From: Phenylobacterium sp.
GTDB taxonomy: Bacteria; Pseudomonadota; Alphaproteobacteria; Caulobacterales; Caulobacteraceae
Direction of reading: 5' to 3'
DNA length: 35,384 nucleotides
Assembly (NCBI RefSeq): GCF_025934275.1
Contig: NZ_JAICYI010000037.1
Coordinates: 1 to 35,384 of the forward strand
Shown here: piece by piece, positions 23,015 through 31,910 of the stretch
How positions within the stretch are numbered: position 1 is the stretch's first letter
Layout of the letters: the number at the start of each line of letters is the position of its first letter
Notes under the pieces: generated by a model
Told to the model about the DNA's origin: nothing
The model's database searches: none
What the model saw: only the letters and a program-made list of their open reading frames with translations
Translations under genes and position numbers: made by a program

Positions 23015-23695
23015 TTGCCCGCCGCCGATCCGCTGATCCTGGACCGTGTGTCTCTGACGCTTCCCTCGCCGGCCGGCCCGGTGGAGATCCTGCGCGAGCT
23101 GGACGTGCGCGTGGGGGCGGGAGAGCGGGTGGCGCTGGTCGGGCCGTCCGGGTCCGGCAAGTCGTCGCTCATCGCCGTGGCGGCCGGGCTCGAGCGGCCC
23201 ACCGGCGGCCGCGTGCTGCTGTTCGGCGAGGACCTGGCCAGGCTGGACGAGGACGGCCGGGCGCGGCTTAGGCGGGGCCGCGTCTCGCTGGTGTTTCAGT
23301 CCTTTCACCTGCTGCCGAACATGACCGCGCAAGAGAACGTCGCCGCCCCGTTGGAGATCGCGGGGCTCGCCGATGCGACCCGCACCGCCCGCCACTGGCT
23401 CGACCGCGTTGGTCTTTCGGCGCGCGGGCATCACTATCCGCACCAGCTCTCCGGGGGCGAGCAGCAGCGGGTGGCGCTGGCCAGGGCGCTTGCGCCTCAA
23501 CCGCAGCTGCTGTTCGCCGACGAGCCCACGGGCAACCTGGACGCGGCCAATGCAAACCAGGTCGCCGAGCTGATGTTCGAGCTGGTCGCCATGACCGGCG
23601 CGGCGCTGGTGCTGGTCACCCACGACCTGGCCCTTGCCGGCCGCGCCGACCGGATGGTTCGGCTCCGCGACGGGCGCACGGTAGAGACCGCATGA
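23015..23695 (+). CDS. ABC transporter ATP-binding protein (YbbA/LolD type)
   Basis: This protein of about 226 residues has Walker A GPSGSGKSS (~40), Q-loop VFQSFHLLPN, signature LSGGEQQRVALARAL, Walker B LLFADEPTGNLD and H-loop VTHD. These are characteristic of the MacB/LolD/YbbA subfamily that powers mechanotransmission at the inner membrane rather than classical import. A TTG start is proposed. Its stop overlaps the permease ATG by 4 bp (ATGA), so the two form one complex. The pairing with an SGNH esterase favours the YbbA assignment over LolD. Confidence 0.93.
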   Translation: MPAADPLILDRVSLTLPSPAGPVEILRELDVRVGAGERVALVGPSGSGKSSLIAVAAGLERPTGGRVLLFGEDLARLDEDGRARLRRGRVSLVFQSFHLLPNMTAQENVAAPLEIAGLADATRTARHWLDRVGLSARGHHYPHQLSGGEQQRVALARALAPQPQLLFADEPTGNLDAANANQVAELMFELVAMTGAALVLVTHDLALAGRADRMVRLRDGRTVETA

Positions 23696-26211
23696 CGCCG
23701 CTCGCCGCCCGCTTCGCCGCCCGCGAACTGCGGGCCGGCGTCCGGGGATTCCGCATCTTCCTGGCCTGCCTGGCGCTAGGCGTCGCGGCGATCGCCGCCG
23801 CGGGCTCGACGGCCGAGGCGTTCCGTCAGGGCCTCGCGAGCCAGGCCCGCGAGATCCTCGGCGGCGACCTCTCGATCACGGTCCAGCAACGGCGCTTCTC
23901 GCCGAAGGAGCGCGCCTATTTCGCGAGCCTCGGCCGGGTTTCAGTGGCGGCGGCGAACCGCGCCATGGCCGAGGCGCCTTCCGGTGAGCGGCGGCTTGTG
24001 GACCTGCGCGGGATCGAGGGTGACTATCCGCTGGCCGGCAAGGTGACGTTGAACGGAGCGCCGTCGCTGGCCGCAGCGCTGACGCCGGACGGCGACGCCT
24101 GGGGAGCGGCCGTCGAGCAGTCCCTGCTCGATCGCCTGCACCTGAAGCTCGGCGATCGCTTCCTCGCGGGAAACGTGCCGATTGTCGCCCGGGCCGTGCT
24201 GCTGGAGGAGCCGGACCGCCTGGCGCGCGGCTTTGCGCTCGGGCCCAGGGTCCTGACCCGCATGGGCGCGCTGCAGGCCGGCGGCTTTCTCACCCCGGGG
24301 CTGCCGTTCGGCGAGACGGTGCGGATCGCGCTCCGGCCGGGGCTCAAACCGAAGCCCACCATGGCCGCGATCAAAAAGGCGTTTCCGGGCGAGGCGTTCC
24401 GCATCCGCGAGCGCGACGACGCCGCGCCGGGCGTCAACCGGGTCATCGACCAGCTCGAGTATTTCCTCGGTTTCATCGGCCTCGCATCCTTGGTGGCGGG
24501 CGGCCTGGGCGTCTTCGGCGCGGTCAGCGCCTATCTGGAAGCCCGCAAGCCGGCCATCGCGACCCTGAAGGCGCTCGGCGCGCAAGGCGCGCTGATCCGC
24601 GACCTCTACCTGATCCAGATCGGCGTGCTCGCGGCCTTGGGCGTGGCCATCGGACTGGCGGCCGGGGCCGCCGCGCCGCTGCTCCTGGGCGCCATCGTCA
24701 GGGACAAGCTGCCGGTGCCGGCGCTGTTCGCCGTCTATCCCTGGCCGCTCGCCAAGGCCGCCGCTTTCGGCCTCCTGTCCGCGGCCGCCTTCTCGCTGGC
24801 GCCGCTGGCCAGAGCCCGAGCGACGCCTCCCGCCAGCCTGTTCCGCAGCGACCTCGCCGGCGCGCTGCGCCTCGGCCCTGAAATCATCGGCGCGGGCCTG
24901 GCCGCCGCCGGACTGGCGGCGCTCGCCATCGTCACTGCGCCCACGCCGCTTGCCGCCGGCATCATGATCGGCGGGGTGGCGGGCGCCTTCCTTCTGCTCT
25001 GGGCCCTCGGTTCGGGGGCGGCGCGGGCGGCGGGCCGCGCGCGGGTGGCCGCCCGGGGCCCGATGCGGATCGGGCTCGCCAACCTTGCCGGCCCGCGCTC
25101 GGCGGCGCGGACCGCGGCGCCCGCCATCGGCTTGGGCGTCGGCCTGCTGGCGGCCGTGGTGCTGATCCAGTCGAGCCTGCTGGCCGAAGTGACGGAGGTC
25201 GCGCCGCAGACCGCGCCGGCCCTGGTGTTCACCGACATCCCCGGCGATCGCGCAGCGGAGTTCGACGCGGTCGTGCGCCGCGCGTTCGGCCAGCCGCTGA
25301 CCCGCGACACCTACCTGCGGGTCCCGTTCCTGACCGGCCGGATCGTCAAGGTCCGCGGGCGTCAGGTCGACACCAAGCGCCTGGTCCAGTCGGAGCGCTG
25401 GGCCTACGACAACGACGTCTCGCTCTCTGCGATCGGCCCCGAGCCGCCCAATCCCGGAATCACCGACGGCGGCTGGTGGCCGGCCAACTATGCCGGTCCG
25501 CCTTTGGTGGCGCTGGATGAGGATGTCGCCGGGGCGACGGACCTGAAGATCGGCCAATCCGTCACGCTCTCGATCCTCGGCCGCGACATCGACGCCCGCG
25601 TGGCGGCGCTGCGCAAGGTGGAGTTCGGCAGCTTCGGCGCGAGCTTTGCGCTGGTGATCTCACCGGACGCGCTCGCCGGCGCGCACCTGCACGACGTGGC
25701 GATCGCCAAGGCGAGCCGCCCTCAGGAGCAGCGCGTGATCCGCGCGCTCGCCGGCCCGTTCCCGCAGGTGAACGTGATCTCGGTGCGCGAGCAGTTGGAG
25801 GCCGCGACCGAGCTCTTCGATCGGGTCGCCCTGGCGGTGCGCGGGGCGGCGGCAGTGGCGGCCTTGGCGGGCCTGCTGGTGCTGGCCGGCGCGATCGCGG
25901 CGCGCGCCCGCGAGCGGACGCGGGAAGCCGCGACGCTGAAGGTGCTGGGCGCCTCGCGGGCGCAGATCCTGGCCGCCTATGTCCTGGAGTATGGCGCGGT
26001 GGGCGCGATCGCCGGGGCCGCAGGCGTGGCGCTCGGCTACGCCGCCGCCTGGCCGGTCGTGGTCAAGGTCTTCAAGATCCACTGGAGCGTGGATTGGGCC
26101 GGCGTCGGCGCCCTGTTGGCGGGCGCGGCCGCGCTGGCCGCCATCGGCGGCCTGCTCGCCGCCTTCCAGGCGTTGTCCAAACGCCCGGCGGCGGCGCTGA
26201 GGACGGAATAG
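23692..26211 (+). CDS. FtsX-like ABC transporter permease (YbbP type)
   Basis: This 839-residue membrane protein has an N-terminal membrane segment (IFLACLALGVAAIAAAGSTA), a periplasmic domain including ILGGDLSITVQQR, a central FtsX block near residues 255-450 (FLGFIGLASLVAGGLGVFGA, ATLKALGAQ), a second periplasmic domain and a final FtsX block (AATLKVLGASRAQILAAYVLEYG). The duplicated FtsX layout and length match YbbP rather than LolC/LolE (about 400 residues). It partners the ATPase encoded just upstream. It probably extracts or moves a lipid-like molecule across or out of the inner membrane; the substrate is not established for the family. Confidence 0.92.
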   Translation: MTPLAARFAARELRAGVRGFRIFLACLALGVAAIAAAGSTAEAFRQGLASQAREILGGDLSITVQQRRFSPKERAYFASLGRVSVAAANRAMAEAPSGERRLVDLRGIEGDYPLAGKVTLNGAPSLAAALTPDGDAWGAAVEQSLLDRLHLKLGDRFLAGNVPIVARAVLLEEPDRLARGFALGPRVLTRMGALQAGGFLTPGLPFGETVRIALRPGLKPKPTMAAIKKAFPGEAFRIRERDDAAPGVNRVIDQLEYFLGFIGLASLVAGGLGVFGAVSAYLEARKPAIATLKALGAQGALIRDLYLIQIGVLAALGVAIGLAAGAAAPLLLGAIVRDKLPVPALFAVYPWPLAKAAAFGLLSAAAFSLAPLARARATPPASLFRSDLAGALRLGPEIIGAGLAAAGLAALAIVTAPTPLAAGIMIGGVAGAFLLLWALGSGAARAAGRARVAARGPMRIGLANLAGPRSAARTAAPAIGLGVGLLAAVVLIQSSLLAEVTEVAPQTAPALVFTDIPGDRAAEFDAVVRRAFGQPLTRDTYLRVPFLTGRIVKVRGRQVDTKRLVQSERWAYDNDVSLSAIGPEPPNPGITDGGWWPANYAGPPLVALDEDVAGATDLKIGQSVTLSILGRDIDARVAALRKVEFGSFGASFALVISPDALAGAHLHDVAIAKASRPQEQRVIRALAGPFPQVNVISVREQLEAATELFDRVALAVRGAAAVAALAGLLVLAGAIAARARERTREAATLKVLGASRAQILAAYVLEYGAVGAIAGAAGVALGYAAAWPVVVKVFKIHWSVDWAGVGALLAGAAALAAIGGLLAAFQALSKRPAAALRTE

Positions 26212-26249
26212 GGGCTGACGGACCCGCGCGATCGTGGCTTCTTCCGGCC

Positions 26250-28946
26250 ATGAGCCAGTCGCTCCCCGACCAGCTCCGGGCCACTGTCCGCTTCATGGGC
26301 CGCGTGCTGGGCGATGTGATCCGCGCCCAGGACGGCCAGGCTGTGTTCGACCAGATCGAGGAGATCCGCCAGGCCTCGGTCGCCTTCCACCGGGAGGGCA
26401 CGCCCGAGGCCGCGGCCCGCATGGCCGAGCGGCTGGCCGGCCTGAGCCTCTCCGACACGGTCCGCTTCGTCCACTCCTTCGCCTGCTTCCTGCAGATCAC
26501 CAACATCGCCGAGGACCAGATCGACCGCCGTCGCGGTCGCAGCGGCGACGCCCGCCCGGACACCCTGGCCGGCGCCCTGCGCACCCTGCGCGCCGAAGGG
26601 ACCGGTCAGGACGCGGTCGCCGAGCTGCTGCGGGGCGGACTGATCGCGCCGGTGATCACGGCCCATCCCAGCGAGGTGCGCCGCAAGAGCGTCCTCGATC
26701 GCCAGGGCGCGATCGCCGACGAGCTCGACGCCTTCGACCAGGCGGCCAGCGAGCCCTCACGGGAGGCCATCGAGCGGGAGCTGAACCGCCAGGTCTCGAT
26801 CTTCTGGCGTACGCGGCTGCTGAGATCGGTGAAGCCCGAGGTGGCCGACGAGATCGAGAACGCCGTCTCGTTCTTCGAGCGGAGCTTCCTGGCCGCTCTG
26901 CCGGCCTTGTACGCCCACTGGCGCGACGTGCTGGCCGACGGGGGCGGGCTGCCCAGCTTCCTGCGGGTGGGCTCCTGGGTCGGCGGCGACCGGGACGGCA
27001 ATCCCTATGTCACGGCTGAGGTGCTGCAGGCCGCCGTCGCGCGCCAGGCCAAGGCGGCGCTGGCGCTCTACCTCGAGCGGCTGCATGCGCTCGGCGCGGA
27101 GCTTTCGCTCTCCGAGCGGCTGACGGAGGTGACGCCGGCGCTCGAGTCGCTTGCAACCGTCTCGGTCGACCGCTCGCCGCATCGCGCGGAGGAGCCCTAT
27201 CGACGGGCGTTGATCGGCATCTACGCTCGGGTCGCGGCGACCTACCTCGATCTGACGGGCGAGGCGCCTCCGAGAGCGCCCGCGGGTCCTGCGCCGTCTT
27301 ACGACCATCCCGAGGCGCTCCACGCAGATCTGCAGATCGTGCTGGACTCGCTCCTGGAGAAACACGGGGCGGTGTTCGATCGCGGGCCGTTGCCCGACCT
27401 GATCCGGGCCGTGGACGTATTCGGCTTCCACCTCGCCACGCTCGACCTGCGCCAGAACTCGGCGGTGCACGAACGCGTGACCGCCGAGCTGCTCAAGACG
27501 GCCGGCGCCTGCCCGAACTATGCAGACCTGGACGAGGCGGCGCGCTGCGAGCTGCTGCTCAGAGAGCTTGGGCACGGCCGCCTGCTCTATTCGCCCTTCG
27601 CCCGCTACAGCGAAGAGACGGCCCGCGAGCATGCCGTGCTCTCGGCGGCGGCGGACGTGAAGCGCCGCTACGGAGCCCGGACCATCCGCTGCTATATCGT
27701 CTCCAACACCACAGCCGTCTCCGACCTCCTGGAGGTCTATCTGCTGCTCAAGGAAGTCGGGCTGTACTCGCCCGGCGATCCGCCGCGGACGGAGATCTTC
27801 GCCGAGCCCCTGTTCGAAACCATCGAGGACCTGCGCGCCGCCCCCGAGACGATGGCGCGATATCTGGAGCTGCCGCTGATCAGAGAGCTGCTCGCGCCCT
27901 CCGGCCTGCAGGAGGTGATGATCGGCTATTCGGACTCGAACAAGGATGGCAGCTATCTCACCTCGACCTGGGAGCTGCACAAGGCCTCGCGCGCGATCTG
28001 CGCGGTGGTGGGCGAAGCGGGCTTGCGGCTGCAGCTGTTCCACGGCCGGGGCGGGGCGGTGGGTCGTGGCGGCGGCTCCAGCTTCGAGGCCCTGCTCGCG
28101 CAGCCCCGCGGCACGGTGAACGGCCGCATCCGCATCACCGAACAGGGCGAGGTGGTGTCCAACAAGTACGCCGATCCCGAGATCGCCCAGCAGAGCCTGG
28201 AGACGCTCACAGCAGGGGTCGTCCTGGCCTCGCTGCAGAAGGCCGCCGGGGGGCAGACGACGCCCGCCCACGGCACGGCGATGGACGCGCTGGCGCGCTC
28301 GGCCATGGCCGCCTACCGCGCACTGGTGTTCGAGACGCCCGGCTTCGTCGACTACTTCTACGCCGCCACCCCGATCAACGAGATCGCCGACCTGAACATC
28401 GGCAGCCGGCCGACGGCGCGCTCATCGACGCGCAGCGTGCAGGCGCTCAGGGCCATCCCCTGGGTGTTCTCGTGGTCGCAATCGCGGGCGATGCTGCCCG
28501 GCTGGTACGGCTTCGGCTCGGCGGTGAAGGACGCCGGCGTCCCGGTCGCCGCGCTCAGGGAGATGCACGAGGCGTGGCCGTTCTTCGCCACCACGCTGGC
28601 CAACATGGAAATGGTGCTGGCCAAGGCCGATCTCGGCATCGCCAGCCGCTATGCCGGCCTGGTGGAGGATCGAGCGCTCGCGACCACTGTGTTCGACCAC
28701 ATCCGCGCCGAATGGGACCGCACCCTCGAAGCCCTGCTCGCGATCACCGGTCAATCGGCGCTGCTCGAGAAGAGCCCGGATCTCGCCGCGATGATCCGCT
28801 CGCGGCTGCCGTACATCGATCCGCTGAACCATCTGCAGATCGAGCTGATCCGCCGGCGGCGTGCGGGCGACGGGGACGAGGCCGTGCTCGAGGGCGTCCA
28901 CCTGACCATCAATGGCATCGCCGCGGGCCTGCGGAACACCGGCTAG
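26250..28946 (+). CDS. ppc: Phosphoenolpyruvate carboxylase
   Basis: The 898-residue cytoplasmic enzyme converts PEP and bicarbonate to oxaloacetate, replenishing the TCA cycle. The catalytic histidine is in VITAHPSEVRRK (about residue 138), with LDLRQNS near 397, the GYSDSNKDGSY loop near 558 and the glycine-rich FHGRGGAVGRGGG near 595. The C-terminus ends in RNTG, the conserved tail of the active site. The ATG at 26250 gives the normal length; the frame is open farther upstream, inside the permease gene. It starts 38 bp after the permease stop and may be co-transcribed with it. It converges on the Crp/Fnr gene with only 3 bp between the stops. Confidence 0.97.
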   Translation: MSQSLPDQLRATVRFMGRVLGDVIRAQDGQAVFDQIEEIRQASVAFHREGTPEAAARMAERLAGLSLSDTVRFVHSFACFLQITNIAEDQIDRRRGRSGDARPDTLAGALRTLRAEGTGQDAVAELLRGGLIAPVITAHPSEVRRKSVLDRQGAIADELDAFDQAASEPSREAIERELNRQVSIFWRTRLLRSVKPEVADEIENAVSFFERSFLAALPALYAHWRDVLADGGGLPSFLRVGSWVGGDRDGNPYVTAEVLQAAVARQAKAALALYLERLHALGAELSLSERLTEVTPALESLATVSVDRSPHRAEEPYRRALIGIYARVAATYLDLTGEAPPRAPAGPAPSYDHPEALHADLQIVLDSLLEKHGAVFDRGPLPDLIRAVDVFGFHLATLDLRQNSAVHERVTAELLKTAGACPNYADLDEAARCELLLRELGHGRLLYSPFARYSEETAREHAVLSAAADVKRRYGARTIRCYIVSNTTAVSDLLEVYLLLKEVGLYSPGDPPRTEIFAEPLFETIEDLRAAPETMARYLELPLIRELLAPSGLQEVMIGYSDSNKDGSYLTSTWELHKASRAICAVVGEAGLRLQLFHGRGGAVGRGGGSSFEALLAQPRGTVNGRIRITEQGEVVSNKYADPEIAQQSLETLTAGVVLASLQKAAGGQTTPAHGTAMDALARSAMAAYRALVFETPGFVDYFYAATPINEIADLNIGSRPTARSSTRSVQALRAIPWVFSWSQSRAMLPGWYGFGSAVKDAGVPVAALREMHEAWPFFATTLANMEMVLAKADLGIASRYAGLVEDRALATTVFDHIRAEWDRTLEALLAITGQSALLEKSPDLAAMIRSRLPYIDPLNHLQIELIRRRRAGDGDEAVLEGVHLTINGIAAGLRNTG

Positions 28947-28949
28947 GGC

Positions 28950-29654
28950 TCAGGCCGCCTTGATGGGTTGGACCGCGGTGGTGCGGTAGTCGCAGATCTT
29001 CGCCAGGGCTTCCGGCTGCAGCAGGATGGCGACGCCCGAGCGCAGCTCGATGAGGCCGCCGCGGCGAAGCTGCTGCAGGGTGCGATTCACGTGCACGATG
29101 GAAAGACCCAGGGCGTCGGCCAGGATCTCCTGTGTCAGCGGCAGCGGGAAGCGCTGCTTGTCGCCGAGGCCTGCGATCTCCAGCCTCTGCTGCAGCTCGA
29201 GCAGGAAATGCGCCACGCGCTCGTAGGCGGTGAGGCGGCCCAGCCGGGCCACGTGATCGAGCAACAGCGCTTCTTCCAAGCACTCCATGGCCGCAAGCGC
29301 ACGGGCGAGCGCGGGCGTCGCACCCCTTCGAACGGCCTCGAGAATGGGCGTGGCGTCGACGGTCTCGAGGGCGGTCAGCGCCACGGTCGCGGCGAGCGCC
29401 GGGCGGCGTGCGAAGCCGATGCCTTCGCCCGGGAGCATGAAGCTGAAGATCTGACGCCGGCCGTCGACCATCAGGCGCTGACGGCACGCCCAGCCGGACA
29501 CCATGAAGCGCGGGCCAGCACTGACGCCGCCCTCGGCGACGAGCTGCGCGCCCGGCGCATGCCGCTCCCGCCGCTCGGCAAGGCCGCGGACGATCTCCAC
29601 GTCGGCATCGGACAACGGCGCTAGGCTTCGCAAACGGCGGACGATCGGATCCAT
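28950..29654 (-). CDS. Crp/Fnr family transcriptional regulator
   Basis: The protein has about 234 residues from the ATG at 29654. Residues ~15-125 form a cyclic-nucleotide-binding-type beta barrel (GVSAGPRFMVSGWACRQRLM, IFSFMLPGEGIGF). A long dimerisation helix follows (AYERVAHFLLELQQRLE), then a winged helix-turn-helix (LPLTQEILADALGLSIVHV, NRTLQQLRRGGLIEL). Too few cysteines are present for an FNR iron-sulfur cluster, so it is probably a cluster-free FNR-type member. An ATG at 29693 is possible; neither start has a good ribosome binding site. Regulation of ppc or of the adjacent region is possible but unproven. Confidence 0.88.
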   Translation of the reverse strand: MDPIVRRLRSLAPLSDADVEIVRGLAERRERHAPGAQLVAEGGVSAGPRFMVSGWACRQRLMVDGRRQIFSFMLPGEGIGFARRPALAATVALTALETVDATPILEAVRRGATPALARALAAMECLEEALLLDHVARLGRLTAYERVAHFLLELQQRLEIAGLGDKQRFPLPLTQEILADALGLSIVHVNRTLQQLRRGGLIELRSGVAILLQPEALAKICDYRTTAVQPIKAA

Positions 29655-30288
29655 GGGACGAACGCCCAAATGAGTGCTGAAGCGGCCCTGCATCGCGCGC
29701 CCCTGTCTGATGAGGCGGTCGCGCCGCCCCAAGCTGCACCTCGGCCTTGAGCGTCATGCCCGCAGCCCGACGAACGGTTAACCGACATGAACAACAAAGG
29801 TTCCTGTACGGCGCCGTAGCATCAAGAATTCCCAGGAGTAGCGGCTGGATAACGCTCGTCGCGTCCGAGCAGAAACAATCTCCAGGCTTTGGGTTTTCTG
29901 AAGTATAGTGTGTCAGCCTCGGTCTCCGCCGCCACGACTAGTCAGATGTACGCGTTTACAATGCGAGGCTACGCAACAATAGGCGGCTTCTTCGGACTGT
30001 CTGATCGGGACGATGCTCCCGTTCAAGGCAGATGAGCGCGAACAGCGCCGGCGGCATCGGCCATCAATTGTGTAGATCGGGCCCGCCATCGGCTCCGACC
30101 CGGCTCATTCCGCAGCACCGGGCGCGGCCGGTCAATGATCTGCGGCACGTGATAGGTTGCGAGCAGGCCCTTCACATCGCCCGGGCTCGAAAGCGCCCCG
30201 GTGTCGGGGCGCGCGCGAGGACTCGGCGGTCCACTTGTTGTCGCCGGGCCGCTGTTCGGAGCGCCGGTCGAGACTGTGAACGCCGCCT
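29655..30288. other. Noncoding region between the Crp/Fnr gene and the broken lipoprotein
   Basis: Roughly 630 bp contain no gene I can support. The part at 29760-30000 is less GC-rich than the surroundings and includes CGGTTAACCG (near 29777), a palindrome. It probably contains the Crp/Fnr promoter. An open frame at 30032-30349 has arginine/cysteine-rich low-complexity composition and is not accepted as a gene. Confidence 0.4.
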
Positions 30289-30575
30289 TCAGTTCTGCAC
30301 ATTGTTGACGGTGATCTCGCTCAGCCCGGGACAGCGCGTGGAGGCGTAGCCCTTGGCCGGCATCGTCCGCTGGCTATCCTCGGCCGGAATCGCCGCGGCG
30401 GCGCCCGTGCCGCCTGGCGGGACGGGGGGTCTTGTGGGCGGCCCCGGCAGGCGGGGCGGGCTTACGCTCGCAGGCGGAGAGGAAGAGCGAGATGCCGACG
30501 GCGATCAGCGCCAGGGTTCGGGGGCCTGCGCTGCGGGCCGACCGCCCAAGCTGCGCGCTCCGCCGCTCCGCCCAT
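30289..30575 (-). pseudogene. Small lipoprotein gene disrupted by frameshift(s)
   Basis: On the minus strand one frame encodes a lipoprotein signal, TLALIAVGISLFLSAC, followed by ERKPAPPAGAAHKTP. After a run of six C (plus-strand G at 30424-30429) that frame turns into Arg-rich sequence and stops. Removing one base in the run joins it to another frame reading PPGGTGAAAAIPAEDSQRT and ending GYASTRCPGLSEITVNNVQN before a TGA at 30289, with good codon use throughout. A second single-base correction in a five-base run at 30520-30524 would connect the signal to an ATG at 30575. The gene is therefore either a decayed ~90-residue lipoprotein, a sequencing error, or a phase-variable gene. No family is recognised. 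Confidence 0.55.
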
Positions 30576-30624
30576 CTCGTACACCCCAGATCGACGTTCA
30601 CGCCGGTAACGCCAAGCTGGCGTC

Positions 30625-30630
30625 GGAGGA
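30625..30630 (+). promoter_or_regulatory. Ribosome binding site GGAGGA for the antiporter
   Basis: A strong Shine-Dalgarno sequence lies 7 bases before the ATG at 30638. It fixes that start, although the frame is open almost 300 bp farther upstream. Confidence 0.85.
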
Positions 30631-30637
30631 TCATTCC

Positions 30638-31897
30638 ATGACCCCTTTTCAGCTGGCGGCGCTGTTCCTGAGCCTGGTGGCGGCCGCGGGCTGGCTGAAC
30701 GCCAGGTTCCTGCGCTGGCCGGCGGCCACCGTGATGGTCCTGGCCGGACTGGCCAACGCCGGCCCTCTGGTGCTGCTCGACGGATGGGCGCCCCGCGCCG
30801 GCGCCGGGCCGGTGATCGCGGCCGTGCACGGGCTGGATTTCCCACGCGCGGTGATGGGCTACATGCTGGCGTTCCTGCTGTTCGCGGGCGCCATGCAGGT
30901 GGACCTTTCCGAGCTCCGCCGTCGGCGGCTCTCGGTATGGTCATTGGCCACCCTGGGGGTGCTGGCCTCCACGTTGATCGTGGGCGTCGGCCTCTGGCTC
31001 GCCGCACGGGCGCTCGGCCTGCCGCTCGGCCTGGCCTGGGCCTGCGTGTTCGGCGCCCTGATCAGCCCGACCGACCCCATCGCGGTGCTTGCGGCGGTGC
31101 GCGAGGGTCGGCTCTCCAAGGTGCTGGAGGTGGTGCTGCAGGGCGAGGCTCTGTTCAACGACGGCGTCGGTATCGTGGTCTTCACCGCCGCGCTGGCGAT
31201 CGCCGTGGGCGGCGGCCAGGTGAGCCCGGTCGCCACCGTCGCGCAGGTGATCGTGCAGGCGGCCGGCGGCCTGGTGCTGGGGATCGTCGCCGCGAGCTTG
31301 GTGATCCGCGTGATGCGCGCCATCGACGACTACGCCGTGGAGGTGACGCTCTCGCTGGCGCTGGCGACCGGCGTCTACGCCATCGCCCGGTCCCTGGGCG
31401 TCAGCGGGCCCATCGCGGTGGTCGCCGCGGGCCTGCTGGTCGGCGACGGCGGCATCCGGACCGCCATGAGCGAGACCACCCAGCGCTATGTGCGGGCGTT
31501 CTGGACGCTCGTGGACGAGGTGCTGAACGGCCTTCTCTTCCTGCTGCTGGGGCTGGAGGTGCTGGTGGTGCCGTTCGACGCCAGACTCGTGAGCCTGTGG
31601 GCGGCGGCGCTCGCCTTGGTGCTCGCCGCGCGGTTCGCCGTGGTGATGCCCTGGGGGGCCTATTTCCAGCTGCGCCAGAGCCAGAAGCACGCCGGCCTGG
31701 TACTCGCATGGGGCGGACTGCACGGGGCTCTGTCCCTCGCCATGGCGCTCTCGATCCCGAAAGGACCGGCGCAGGGGGTTATCCTTTCGACAACCTTCGC
31801 GGTAGTGATCTTCTCGGTGCTGGTCCAGGGTTTGACGTTCGGTCGGATCGCCGCCTGGCACGCCGGTGCGCCGCGAGACAGCCGCACGGGGTCTTAG
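30638..31897 (+). CDS. CPA1-family Na+/H+ antiporter (NhaP type)
   Basis: This 419-residue inner-membrane protein has about 12 hydrophobic segments, starting MTPFQLAALFLSLVAAAGW. The CPA1 signatures are visible: GALISPTDPIAVLAAVREG near residue 150 and GEALFNDGVGIVVF near 180, containing the Asn-Asp pair of the ion site. It exchanges sodium (or potassium) for protons, helping pH and salt homeostasis. There is no large cytoplasmic C-terminal domain, so it is the short NhaP-like form. It heads a plus-strand run, with the SDR starting 13 bp later, but a functional link to those genes is not obvious. Confidence 0.93.
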   Translation: MTPFQLAALFLSLVAAAGWLNARFLRWPAATVMVLAGLANAGPLVLLDGWAPRAGAGPVIAAVHGLDFPRAVMGYMLAFLLFAGAMQVDLSELRRRRLSVWSLATLGVLASTLIVGVGLWLAARALGLPLGLAWACVFGALISPTDPIAVLAAVREGRLSKVLEVVLQGEALFNDGVGIVVFTAALAIAVGGGQVSPVATVAQVIVQAAGGLVLGIVAASLVIRVMRAIDDYAVEVTLSLALATGVYAIARSLGVSGPIAVVAAGLLVGDGGIRTAMSETTQRYVRAFWTLVDEVLNGLLFLLLGLEVLVVPFDARLVSLWAAALALVLAARFAVVMPWGAYFQLRQSQKHAGLVLAWGGLHGALSLAMALSIPKGPAQGVILSTTFAVVIFSVLVQGLTFGRIAAWHAGAPRDSRTGS

Positions 31898-31910
31898 AAG
31901 AGGGGACGGG

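Noticed and set aside
23015..26211. LolCDE lipoprotein-release transporter
   Set aside because: The ATPase could be LolD-like, but the permease is about 840 residues with duplicated FtsX blocks and adjoins an SGNH esterase, which fits YbbA-YbbP.
26757..28271. A 500-codon open frame antisense to ppc
   Set aside because: ppc has every catalytic motif and normal length. The antisense product is low-complexity and unrecognised.
30032..30349. Plus-strand 105-codon frame between the Crp/Fnr gene and antiporter
   Set aside because: It is Arg/Cys-rich with no ribosome binding site or fold-like pattern, and overlaps the better-supported minus-strand lipoprotein remnant.
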